Source: Paenibacillus sediminis
GTDB taxonomy: Bacteria; Bacillota; Bacilli; Paenibacillales; Paenibacillaceae
Direction: 5' to 3'
DNA length: 64,000 nt
NCBI RefSeq assembly: GCF_017873765.1
Contig: NZ_JAGGKP010000006.1
Coordinates: forward strand, 1 to 64,000
The position numbers and the translations under genes were made by a program. The notes beneath the pieces are model-generated. The model made no database searches. It was not told the DNA's origin and saw only the letters and a program-made list of their open reading frames with translations. Positions 9,396 to 17,649 of this stretch are shown piece by piece (the stretch's first letter is position 1; the number at the start of each line of letters is the position of its first letter).

Positions 9396-9432
9396 TAAAA
9401 AACGACGCTGGATTTGCAGCGCCGTTTTTTGT
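9396..9432. terminator. Bidirectional terminator between LLM gene and moaA
   Basis: AAAAAACGaCGCTG and its near-complement CAGCGcCGTTTTTT around a short loop, with A-run and T-run flanks. It serves both convergent genes. Confidence 0.85.
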
Positions 9433-9440
9433 TTATTCCC

Positions 9441-10466
9441 TCAGCCCCCCAAGTATGACATTTCGGCCTTCTCGATTTTAAGATCAGAAGATTGATTCAA
9501 CCTTACCTCTGAATAACGGTCTCCTCTCTTCTTCCATGTTCCCCGAATAAGCTGCTCCAAATCATCATCGCTTGCTCCATTTCTTAGCGGTGTGCGCAAG
9601 TCGACGCCTTTGGAAGCGAATAGGCATGTATACAACCGCCCTTCCGCGGACAATCTGGCTCTCGTACATGTTGCACAAAAAGGCTGTGTCACAGACGAAA
9701 TGAAGCCAATCTCTACATTAGTTCCAACATAGCGATAGCGGCTTGCCACTTCTCCGTAATAGCCCTCCTCGACCGGCTCCAGAGGCATCTCCGCGTGAAT
9801 CATATCGACAATAGTGCGGCTAGGCACCACTTCATCCAGCTTCCAGCCGTTCGTATTGCCTACATCCATAAATTCGATGAACCGAAGCGCATGACCTTTT
9901 TCCTTGAAATAGCGTGCCATTGGTAAAATGTCCTCGTCGTTCGTTCCCTTTTTGACGACCATGTTAATTTTGACGGGCAGACCTGCCTGAGCCGCCACTT
10001 CGATGTTATCCAGCACCTTCTTAACCGAATAACCAACGCCGTTCATCAAGCCGAAGCGCGTATCATCCAAGCTATCTAAGCTCACGGTAACTCTGCGGAC
10101 ACCCGCTTCCTTTAATGCATGAGCCTGCTTGGCAAGTAGTGAACCGTTCGTCGTTAGAGCAATATCCTGAACCCCATTCACGCTATCAATCATGCGGATT
10201 AGCTTTGGCAATTCACCACGAAGCAGAGGTTCACCGCCGGTAATCCGAATTTTCTCTACACCCAATTTTGTAAAAATACCCGTGAGGCGAGTGATTTCTT
10301 CAAAAGTAAGCAGTTTCTCTTTCTCTAAAAAAGCATACCCCGCTCCGAAAATTTCAGCAGGCATACAATATGTACAACGGAAATTACACCGATCCGTAAC
10401 CGATATTCGCAGATCGCGAAGTGGTCTATCCAGCATATCCTTCACTCTATCACGAGGTTGCCCCAT
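9441..10466 (-). CDS. moaA: GTP 3',8-cyclase MoaA
   Basis: Radical SAM enzyme for the first step of molybdenum cofactor synthesis, turning GTP into 3',8-cyclo-7,8-dihydro-GTP. The SAM cluster motif is C27-x3-C31-x2-C34 (CNFRCTYC). The second cluster uses the C-terminal cysteines in [10 protein letters not shown] and YTCLF. The protein ends in GG, as functional MoaA needs. I chose the ATG at 10466, 8 nt after AAAGGAG, over an in-frame GTG at 10475. The length (341) is normal. Its partner moaC is not in this window. It follows mobA in the same direction. Confidence 0.96.
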   Translation of the reverse strand: MGQPRDRVKDMLDRPLRDLRISVTDRCNFRCTYCMPAEIFGAGYAFLEKEKLLTFEEITRLTGIFTKLGVEKIRITGGEPLLRGELPKLIRMIDSVNGVQDIALTTNGSLLAKQAHALKEAGVRRVTVSLDSLDDTRFGLMNGVGYSVKKVLDNIEVAAQAGLPVKINMVVKKGTNDEDILPMARYFKEKGHALRFIEFMDVGNTNGWKLDEVVPSRTIVDMIHAEMPLEPVEEGYYGEVASRYRYVGTNVEIGFISSVTQPFCATCTRARLSAEGRLYTCLFASKGVDLRTPLRNGASDDDLEQLIRGTWKKRGDRYSEVRLNQSSDLKIEKAEMSYLGG

Positions 10467-10554
10467 TCCCCACACTCCTTTATGAACAACTTAACGCCAG
10501 CTTGACGATCTCTCTTATATTCATTATAAGTGGTTAGTCAATTATGAATATGTT

Positions 10555-11166
10555 TCAAATATCATCTCTACTCAACATTTCGTATTGTTCGGGAGTATCG
10601 ACATCTATTGCAAAACGCGGATTTAGCTTGTGACCGATAAAATCAGCTTCATCGATTTGAATGTACCTAATATGATCAAGAAGGCTTCTCAACCGAAACT
10701 GTCCCTCACGAAGCAGCTTAGACACCAGTTCCGCGCAGCTTTGATGATATAGTCCGTGCAACATTTGCAAATGTCCATCCACAAAAGGGATAACCGCATC
10801 TATCTGCTCTCTGATCAGCTCTCTCTCCCACCGCTCCATCATAAATCTAGCTGCGGAAGCAGATATGAAAGGCTCATCACAGCCTACGACCCAGATCCGT
10901 TCGTTACGTGCTGCGGCAAATGCCGCCTCCATTCCGCTAAGAGGTCCTCTGTCAGGAACATAATCGCTGACAACACGAACGAACGGACTCACATATTCCT
11001 TATACCAGTCCGCCCTATTCGTAACGAGTACAATTTCGGAGCACACCTTCTCCATCTCTTTCCATTGCCGGGTTAAAAAAGACTCTCCTTCTATACGAAG
11101 CAAAGCTTTATTGAAGCCGCCCATTCGTGAGTTCTGTCCGCCTGCCAATATAGCGCCTGTCAGCAT
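10555..11166 (-). CDS. mobA: Molybdenum cofactor guanylyltransferase MobA
   Basis: Transfers GMP to molybdopterin to form the guanine dinucleotide cofactor used by formate dehydrogenase. The N-terminus carries the nucleotide-binding signature GAILAGGQNSRMGGFNKAL, with the GTP-site Asp in the VGCDEPF segment. It is 203 residues, normal for MobA. The ATG at 11166 has GGAGGAG just upstream and overlaps the moeA stop by 7 nt, so moeA and mobA are translationally coupled. A longer frame upstream lies inside moeA and is not used. Confidence 0.94.
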   Translation of the reverse strand: MLTGAILAGGQNSRMGGFNKALLRIEGESFLTRQWKEMEKVCSEIVLVTNRADWYKEYVSPFVRVVSDYVPDRGPLSGMEAAFAAARNERIWVVGCDEPFISASAARFMMERWERELIREQIDAVIPFVDGHLQMLHGLYHQSCAELVSKLLREGQFRLRSLLDHIRYIQIDEADFIGHKLNPRFAIDVDTPEQYEMLSRDDI

Positions 11167-12440
11167 TTCACTCCTCCTAATAATAGAACGGAGATTGGCT
11201 CGCCCGCTTTTAGACCCTGCCCGCCGGGAGGGATAACGATAAGGCAATTTGCATCTTTAATCGATGTAACAACAGCTGATTGATCCGCCCCGACCTGCCT
11301 GGCAAATAGCTTGCCGCCTTCTGTATAGCACACGCCTCTTACATACCGGGTGTATGCATTCACCTTATTAAAATCGTTAGCAAGATACGCTGTACATTCC
11401 GGTAAAAATAGTTTTCGCTCACCCTGCATCCCTAACAGAACAGGCCTAACTAACAGCTCGAAAGCGACGAAGCAGGCCCCCGGATTACCTGAAAGTCCTA
11501 AGATAAGTTTCTCATCTTTCAATGCTGCCGAAGTGACACTGCCTGGGCGCATGGCGAGCTTATTAAACAGTACAGACTGTTTCCATTCTGAGAAAATATG
11601 AGATACGATATCATAATCGCCAACCGACACTCCGCCCGTTGTAATCACGATATCTGCCTGTTGGAATGCCTCGTCAATGAGCTTCGACACTTCTTCTATA
11701 TCATCAGAAGCTGTTCCCAGTGCTATTGGTTCACCGCCATACTGCTTCACTTGAGCAGCAAGCATACTTAAATTGCTGTTTCGTATTTTACCGGGCACGA
11801 GCGGTTCAGCAATTTCTAGAAGCTCTGAGCCTGTTGCGATGATCGCTGCCTTCGGTCTGCGATATACCGGAACTCGGTCATAGCCAAAGGAAGCGAGCAA
11901 GGCGATTTCTCCAGCCGAAATTTTCTGGCCAGATTTCAGGACTAATTCTCCTTCTCGAAGTTCAGAACCGATGTCTGAAATATTCGTTCCTGCTGGTATA
12001 GACTTCGTAATTCGGATATATGGCTCGCCATGCTCTACCAACTCCTGAGTCATTTCAAGCATAATGACCGCGTTAGCACCTTCAGGCACCATCGCCCCCG
12101 TCATCGTTCTAGAGGCTTGCCCTCTACTAATCGCACAACTCGGCAAACTGCCGCTCGGAATCGTATCTACCACTTTTAAAATGACCGGATTGTCCAGAGT
12201 CGCAAACCTAATATCTTCAGCTCGAATGGAGAAACCGTCCATCCCTGAACGTCTAAAATGTGGAAGTGGATGATCAGCGCTTACGGTAACAGCAAGATAT
12301 CTGCCGAAAGCATCCTCAAGCACAACTTCTTCACTAGGCAGCGGCGAGATATACTTTGTGATTCTTTGCAGTGCATCCTTCACTTGAATGGTATGCCGAT
12401 CGATATTATTGTTACGGGAACTGATGATTTTATTGTTCAT
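11160..12440 (-). CDS. moeA: Molybdopterin molybdenumtransferase MoeA
   Basis: Inserts molybdate into adenylated molybdopterin. The 426-residue protein shows the MoeA order: N-terminal linker, the RRSGMDGFSIRAEDI substrate segment, the beta domain, the MogA-like domain with TTGGVSVGDYD, and GLSGNPGACFVAFE. I chose the ATG at 12440 because GGAGGAGAAGTG precedes it; an upstream in-frame ATG lacks a binding site. It overlaps mobA downstream and lies 57 nt after mobB, within the molybdenum cofactor gene run. Confidence 0.95.
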   Translation of the reverse strand: MNNKIISSRNNNIDRHTIQVKDALQRITKYISPLPSEEVVLEDAFGRYLAVTVSADHPLPHFRRSGMDGFSIRAEDIRFATLDNPVILKVVDTIPSGSLPSCAISRGQASRTMTGAMVPEGANAVIMLEMTQELVEHGEPYIRITKSIPAGTNISDIGSELREGELVLKSGQKISAGEIALLASFGYDRVPVYRRPKAAIIATGSELLEIAEPLVPGKIRNSNLSMLAAQVKQYGGEPIALGTASDDIEEVSKLIDEAFQQADIVITTGGVSVGDYDIVSHIFSEWKQSVLFNKLAMRPGSVTSAALKDEKLILGLSGNPGACFVAFELLVRPVLLGMQGERKLFLPECTAYLANDFNKVNAYTRYVRGVCYTEGGKLFARQVGADQSAVVTSIKDANCLIVIPPGGQGLKAGEPISVLLLGGVKC

Positions 12441-12497
12441 CACTTCTCCTCCGGACCATGATTTGTAGTTATGTATATTCACGCTTCTTATATTTAA

Positions 12498-12986
12498 TCA
12501 AGACTCCCAATTTTCATTGATGATCCAGTGAAACATTTTATCCGTCTCATCAATATGGAATTGCGGCAAGGAATAAGGCATTTCACTTATCTCTCCCCAG
12601 CTGACGACCGCGCGAACTTTCTCGCTTTGCTCAACGAGTGCTGCTTGATCCGCACACTTAACAATGACGATCTTCGGGTAGCTTTCTTTCTTAAACCCTT
12701 CTACCAGTATGTAATCCATATGTTCCATTCTGCTAATGAGTTCGGCTAACGGAACTTGTGTCTCTTCTAAGTAGGCACTTTGCGTCTTCGAAGTAATGGC
12801 AACAGCTTGCGCTCCCGCTTCACGAAAGTTCCAAGTATCTTTACCGGGGTGATCCATTTCAAAATGATGAGCATCATGCTTAATCGCTCCTACTTTGTAC
12901 CCCGAATGATTGAGCATGTTTACGAGCCGGCATACCAAGGTGGTTTTGCCCGTATTCTTATATCCGACAAATTGAATGACTTTCAT
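12498..12986 (-). CDS. mobB: Molybdopterin-guanine dinucleotide biosynthesis protein MobB
   Basis: A 162-residue GTP-binding adaptor of molybdenum cofactor synthesis. The P-loop GYKNTGKTTL is at the N-terminus, followed by the family motif AIKHDAHHFEMDHPGKDT and the YILVEGFK strand. MobB assists MobA in guanine dinucleotide formation. The ATG at 12986 follows GAGGTG by about 7 nt. The gene is divergent from fdhD across a short gap of 94 bp and is the first of mobB-moeA-mobA-moaA. Confidence 0.93.
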   Translation of the reverse strand: MKVIQFVGYKNTGKTTLVCRLVNMLNHSGYKVGAIKHDAHHFEMDHPGKDTWNFREAGAQAVAITSKTQSAYLEETQVPLAELISRMEHMDYILVEGFKKESYPKIVIVKCADQAALVEQSEKVRAVVSWGEISEMPYSLPQFHIDETDKMFHWIINENWES

Positions 12987-13080
12987 TAGCGCCACCTCAT
13001 CATTTTTTAGTAAGAATAAAATTCCTTTTTCCCGCAATATAATATATCCGTTAAGTCATAGAGCGAAGGAGTGCAGGTCT

Positions 13081-13884
13081 ATGATTCCACGAGTAACGAC
13101 AAGGTGGCATATCCGCAAATTTGACGGCAATATAGCTATTGAAAAAGATGATGAAATTGCAACAGAGTTCGCGCTGACGTTTCGTCTCGATGGTGAGGAA
13201 TTTGCAACGATTGTATGTTCTCCTTCCGACCTTCACGAGATGGCTATTGGTTTCTTGGCCTCCGAAGGGGTTATCCGAACCATCGACGATATTAAATCGA
13301 TCGACATGAATGAAGATCGCGGTTTCGTCTATGTAGAGCTGCATTATAAGCAGTCCACGAGCAAAGAGTATTATTCCAAACGGTTTATCGGTTCTTGCTG
13401 CGGCAAAAGCAGACAGTTTTATTTTCAAAATGACGTCCGCACAGCCAGAACCTCAACCACTCGTACCCGAGTTTCAGTAGAACAATGCCTTAAGCTTATG
13501 CGTTTGTTACAGCAGAGCTCGGCCGATTTTCGAAGTACAGGCGGGGTTCATAATGCAGCGATTTGTACAACGTCTGAATTGCTTGCGGTACGTTCGGATA
13601 TTGGAAGACACAATGCGCTCGACAAAGTGTTCGGATACTGCCTGCAGAATCGGATACATACGGGAGATAAAATGATCGCTTTCAGCGGCCGGATGTCCTC
13701 CGAAGTCGTCTTGAAAGCATCGAAAATCGGTGTCGGCATACTGCTGTCCAAATCCGCGCCAACCGATTTAGCACTGCAACTGGCGCAAGATCTCGGCATT
13801 ACGTGCGTCGGATTTATCCGAGGCAATGAGCTCAACGCGTATACGCATATGGATCGTATTATATGGGATTCAATTGATGATTAG
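13081..13884 (+). CDS. fdhD: Formate dehydrogenase accessory sulfurtransferase FdhD
   Basis: Passes sulfur from a cysteine desulfurase to the molybdenum cofactor so that formate dehydrogenase becomes active. The 267-residue protein has the reactive pair C106-C107 in GSCCGKS, the adjacent-cysteine form usual in Bacillus relatives, and the family segments GGVHNAAIC, DIGRHNALDK and FSGRMSSEVVLKA. The ATG at 13081 is preceded by AAGGAG; the frame is open further upstream into mobB but has no better start. It converges on the forCE genes it serves. Confidence 0.95.
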   Translation: MIPRVTTRWHIRKFDGNIAIEKDDEIATEFALTFRLDGEEFATIVCSPSDLHEMAIGFLASEGVIRTIDDIKSIDMNEDRGFVYVELHYKQSTSKEYYSKRFIGSCCGKSRQFYFQNDVRTARTSTTRTRVSVEQCLKLMRLLQQSSADFRSTGGVHNAAICTTSELLAVRSDIGRHNALDKVFGYCLQNRIHTGDKMIAFSGRMSSEVVLKASKIGVGILLSKSAPTDLALQLAQDLGITCVGFIRGNELNAYTHMDRIIWDSIDD

Positions 13885-13947
13885 ACTGCTAGACTTGGTC
13901 ATATTCATCTGTTGAATCCTTTTTTCATGTGGATCGTGATGAAACAC

Positions 13948-13978
13948 CCTTAGCCCGGCACGTTGTACCGGACTAAGG
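13948..13978. other. Inverted repeat between fdhD and forE
   Basis: CCTTAG-C-CCGG and CCGG-A-CTAAGG pair around a 9-nt loop between two convergent genes. There is no T-run, so it is at best a weak or factor-assisted transcription stop. Confidence 0.4.
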
Positions 13979-14001
13979 ATGCGCAATATTTGTGCAATCG
14001 A

Positions 14002-14499
14002 CTAAGTGTGTTGCCCTTGTTCCTTCTTATTGAATTCCTCGCCCATGCCCCGAAGAAAATGGAGCATCGTTGACATCGCAGAGGTTACGTACGGGTCGCG
14101 TACTGAACTGAGCAGGCTCCATACACTTCTAGTCGCTTTCCCTTCTGTCTTCATGGACTGTTCAAGGCCGTTATCCAGACCGTTGATTAATTTTTGCGTG
14201 GCGGCAGGATCGAGGCGACCCAAAAACTGTGACACGATGATCATATTTTTGAGCATGGTCGGAATGTTCGCCACTTTCATAAACTCAAAACCGACGAAGC
14301 CTAGACTGTTCCGATTTTTCAAAATCCCTTGAACAATATCTAGCGCTCCAGCTTCCTGCAGTTCCTTAAGAATGTCAAGGAATTGCACAATCGCCTTGCG
14401 ATTATCGCTGACAGCTTTCAAAATTTGTTCAAGCGACTCAGCCTGAAGCTCTTCCTCAGTAGGGATTCTTCTTTCAATTGTATTAATGGACTTTGCCAC
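14002..14499 (-). CDS. forE: DUF1641 subunit of noncanonical formate dehydrogenase (ForE/YjgD-like)
   Basis: A 165-residue helical protein of the DUF1641 family, with segments DIVQGILKNRNSLGFVGFEF and PTMLKNMIIVSQFLG. In Bacillus subtilis such a protein (ForE) is the small partner of ForC in a menaquinone-linked formate dehydrogenase. Here it directly follows forC and overlaps its end by 17 nt. I chose the GTG at 14499, about 10 nt after AAGGAG, over another GTG that would touch the binding site. No membrane helix is obvious, so membrane contact is probably peripheral. Confidence 0.85.
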   Translation of the reverse strand: MAKSINTIERRIPTEEELQAESLEQILKAVSDNRKAIVQFLDILKELQEAGALDIVQGILKNRNSLGFVGFEFMKVANIPTMLKNMIIVSQFLGRLDPAATQKLINGLDNGLEQSMKTEGKATRSVWSLLSSVRDPYVTSAMSTMLHFLRGMGEEFNKKEQGQHT

Positions 14500-17446
14500 G
14501 TTGTTCACTCTCCTTCCGGACGGTATCAACGACAGGCTCAAAGTCAGGACGTTTCCACTTATCTTCCACTTTCACGCCTAATTGAGACTGACGGTTGCCG
14601 AACCGATGGTTTACTCTCGGCAGTGGAGATTCTCCATCCTCCTCAAGAACCTCCATACGTACTTTCATTTCTTTATAGTTCGGCGTGTGTGTCACTAGGT
14701 CGTAATAGCTGCTGGTCAGACGGTTAACCGCCTCATCGACATTTTGTGTATGCATCGGCAAGTACAACTCATTGCCTTTGACATTCTCGGTAACAAGTAC
14801 CCGAATTTTGACAGCCCCATACGGAGAGGTCAGTCTTACAAGACCGCCATTTTTAAGCCCTCTTTCTGCAGCCAGCTCTGGCGAAACTTCCACCCAAGCA
14901 CCAGGCACCTTATGCGTGATTCCTTCCGATTTATACGTCATATTGCCTTCGTGGAAATGCTCCAATATACGGCCATTGTTCAGATGGAGGTCGTACGATG
15001 TATCGTCTGGTTTAAACGGCTCTGTCCATGCTACAGGGTAAAGTCTTGCTTTGCCATCTGGGAAGGCAAATCGGTCTTCATACAGAATTAATGTGCCTTT
15101 GCCATCTGGTCCGACAGGCCACACTTGGCTGTTCCAACCTTCAAGACGTTCATAGCTAACACCAGCGAACAATGGTGCAAGGCTTGCTGCCTCGGCCATA
15201 AGTTCACTTGGATGGGTGTAATTCCAGTTCGCCCCCATACGGTTAGCAACCTCTTGAATGATCATCCAATCTGGTTTGGATTCACCGAGCGGTTCGAACA
15301 CTTTATGGAATCGTTGAATCCGTTTTTCCGTATTGGTGAACGTTCCATCCTTCTCAAGGCTTGGAGCAGCCGGCAGAATGACATCGGCAAACTGTGCTGT
15401 TCTGCTGAAGAACACATCCTGTACCACAAAAAATTCAAGCTTGCCAAACATCTCTTCGACAAAGTTGGAATTGGAGTCCACAAAAGCCATTTCTTCACCA
15501 AACAAGTACATCGCTTTGAGCTTGCCTTCTTGGATCCCATCCACCATTTGGTGGTTATCATAGCCCGGTTCAGCTGGGAGCGAGACATTCCAAGCTTTCT
15601 CATAGCGAGCGCGCACGTCAGGATCGGTTACTTTCTCATAACCTGGGAAATAACTTGGCATCGTTCCGAAATCGCAAGCGCCTTGTACATTGTTATGTCC
15701 GCGCAGCGGATAAGCACCTGTGCCAGGACGCCCGAAATTGCCGGTTACAAGCAGCAGGTTGCAAATGGCCGTGCTTGTATCCGTGCCGCCTAAGTGCTGA
15801 GTAACCCCCATCGCCCACAGTACGCAAGTGGAACTTGCTTCATGGATCATATTCGCTGTCTTGATCAGCTCTTCCTTCGTCAGCCCAGTGACCTCTGATG
15901 CGTATTCAAGTGTATACATGTCTAGCGACTTCACATATTCATCGTAGCCGTTCACGCGGTTATTAATAAATTCGCGGTCTACCCAGCCCTGATCAATAAT
16001 ATATTTCGTTACTGCCGACAACCAAATAAGGTCTGTCCCTGGTTTTGGATGGAGGTGAAGGTCGGAGCGCTCTGCCATTTCGTTTCTGCGCAAATCTGCA
16101 ACGATCAGCTTCTGCCCGTGCAGCTTATGGGCACGTTTCACCCTAGTAGCCAGCACTGGGTGCGACTCAGCAGGGTTAGCACCTATGATGATAATCAGAT
16201 CAGATTTCGCAATATCGACGATTGTTCCTGAATCTCCTCCAAGTCCGACCGTTCTCATCAGCCCTGCTGTCGCAGGTGATTGGCAATAGCGAGAGCAGTT
16301 ATCTACATTGTTCGATCCCATAACGGCACGAGCGAACTTCTGGAATATAAAGTTCTCTTCATTGCTGCATTTTGAAGAAGCGATATATCCAATGGAGTTA
16401 GGTCCGTATTGTTCCTTAATAGAGCCGAGCTTGCTTGCAATTAAGTCAAGCGCTTCGTCCCATGAGGACTCGACGAACTTGTCGCCTTTGCGGATGAGCG
16501 GCCTTGTCAGCCGCTCTTCGCTGTTCACATAATCCCAGCCGAACTTACCCTTAATGCAAGTGGATACGCCATTTACCGGCGCTTCTACAACCGGTTCAAT
16601 TTTAAGAATGTGCCGGTCTTTGGTCCACACTTCGAAGCTGCAGCCCACACCGCAATACGTACAAACCGTCTTCGTCCGTTTAATTCTGGACTTCCGCATC
16701 GCGGCTTCCATTTCGGACACCATGAAGATTTCGCGGTAACCCGGCTCAATTTCTTTCGTCAGATCAATCATTGGTTCCAATATATTCGAAGCGATACCCG
16801 TTAAGTAACCCGCTTCTCCAAGCATCGACTTCTCCATAAGCGCGTTGCATGGACATACCGTTACGCAGTGACCGCACGATACACAGGAAGATTGGTCAAT
16901 TGGAACGTCATCGTCCCAGATTACCCGCGGAGTCTCAAGGCTCCAATCAATGGTGAGCGTCTCATTCACTTGCAGGTCTTGGCATGCCTCTACACAGCGG
17001 CCGCAAAGGATACACTGGTTCGGATCATAGCGATAGAACGGATGAGACAGATCGACACTATACGGCTTTTGGCGGAACTCATATTTCTGATGATCCATTT
17101 CAAGCAGTTCTGTCGTATTATGTACGATGCAGTTTCCGTTATTGTTATCGCATACCGTGCAATACAGCTCGTGATTTTTCAATATGCGCGACATTGCCTC
17201 CATCTGCGCTTCCTTCGCAAGCGGAGATTTCGTATCTACTTGCATCCCAGGCTCAATAGCCGTAGTACAAGCACGTACTAACTCACCGTTCACTTCAACA
17301 AGACAAGTATCGCAAGTCTGAATGGCTCCAAGCATCGGATTGTAGCAGATACTGGGTATGAATAGATTATTGTCAGTTGCTACCTGCAGAATCGTCTGCC
17401 CCGCTTCACTTTCAAATTCCTTACCGTTTATGGCTATACTCTCCAC
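14483..17446 (-). CDS. forC: Formate dehydrogenase catalytic subunit (ForC/YjgC-like)
   Basis: A 987-residue molybdenum bis-MGD oxidoreductase that should oxidise formate and pass electrons to menaquinone. In order: a 2Fe-2S domain (C34, C45, C48, C60), a His-Cys 4Fe-4S site (H92, C96, C99, C106), two ferredoxin-type clusters (C145-C155 and C188-C198), the MGD-domain cluster (C262, C265, C269, C297), and the catalytic domain with active-site C388. The residue after it is Gln389, not the His of canonical enzymes; the YjgC/YrhE group shares this as far as I recall. The start is GTG with GAGGTGG upstream. Together with forE and the cofactor genes it forms a dedicated cluster. Confidence 0.92.
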   Translation of the reverse strand: MESIAINGKEFESEAGQTILQVATDNNLFIPSICYNPMLGAIQTCDTCLVEVNGELVRACTTAIEPGMQVDTKSPLAKEAQMEAMSRILKNHELYCTVCDNNNGNCIVHNTTELLEMDHQKYEFRQKPYSVDLSHPFYRYDPNQCILCGRCVEACQDLQVNETLTIDWSLETPRVIWDDDVPIDQSSCVSCGHCVTVCPCNALMEKSMLGEAGYLTGIASNILEPMIDLTKEIEPGYREIFMVSEMEAAMRKSRIKRTKTVCTYCGVGCSFEVWTKDRHILKIEPVVEAPVNGVSTCIKGKFGWDYVNSEERLTRPLIRKGDKFVESSWDEALDLIASKLGSIKEQYGPNSIGYIASSKCSNEENFIFQKFARAVMGSNNVDNCSRYCQSPATAGLMRTVGLGGDSGTIVDIAKSDLIIIIGANPAESHPVLATRVKRAHKLHGQKLIVADLRRNEMAERSDLHLHPKPGTDLIWLSAVTKYIIDQGWVDREFINNRVNGYDEYVKSLDMYTLEYASEVTGLTKEELIKTANMIHEASSTCVLWAMGVTQHLGGTDTSTAICNLLLVTGNFGRPGTGAYPLRGHNNVQGACDFGTMPSYFPGYEKVTDPDVRARYEKAWNVSLPAEPGYDNHQMVDGIQEGKLKAMYLFGEEMAFVDSNSNFVEEMFGKLEFFVVQDVFFSRTAQFADVILPAAPSLEKDGTFTNTEKRIQRFHKVFEPLGESKPDWMIIQEVANRMGANWNYTHPSELMAEAASLAPLFAGVSYERLEGWNSQVWPVGPDGKGTLILYEDRFAFPDGKARLYPVAWTEPFKPDDTSYDLHLNNGRILEHFHEGNMTYKSEGITHKVPGAWVEVSPELAAERGLKNGGLVRLTSPYGAVKIRVLVTENVKGNELYLPMHTQNVDEAVNRLTSSYYDLVTHTPNYKEMKVRMEVLEEDGESPLPRVNHRFGNRQSQLGVKVEDKWKRPDFEPVVDTVRKESEQRGKVH

Positions 17447-17547
17447 GTCAACTAACCACCTCTCATAACGGCAATTTTAAGTATCATCCCATAGTATTAA
17501 CCAATTCCTCCTTGGATTAAGCAGAATAAAGTTGATGGGGAATAAAA

Positions 17548-17588
17548 AAAATCGAGTTAACGGATATAGTATCCGTTAACTCGATTTT
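17548..17588. terminator. Terminator after the McrBC-like genes
   Basis: A perfect 19-bp stem built on ATCGAGTTAACGGATA with a 3-nt loop, flanked by A and T runs on both strands. It separates the McrBC-like genes from forC, which reads in the same direction. Confidence 0.92.
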
Positions 17589-17649
17589 ATGCGGGAGGGG
17601 TGGGGGGAAGAACGGGAAATGGTAACCGAACCATTCTTTATGTTGCTTG

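Noticed and set aside
15125-15793. 222-codon frame antisense to forC
   Set aside because: Lies wholly within the formate dehydrogenase gene; no family features, no ribosome site.
16868-17281. 137-codon frame antisense to the iron-sulfur part of forC
   Set aside because: Cysteine-cluster coding on the minus strand accounts for the bases; composition is not protein-like.
14483-17446. Possible selenocysteine codon in formate dehydrogenase
   Set aside because: The active-site position is a normal Cys codon (C388) and the frame has no internal TGA.
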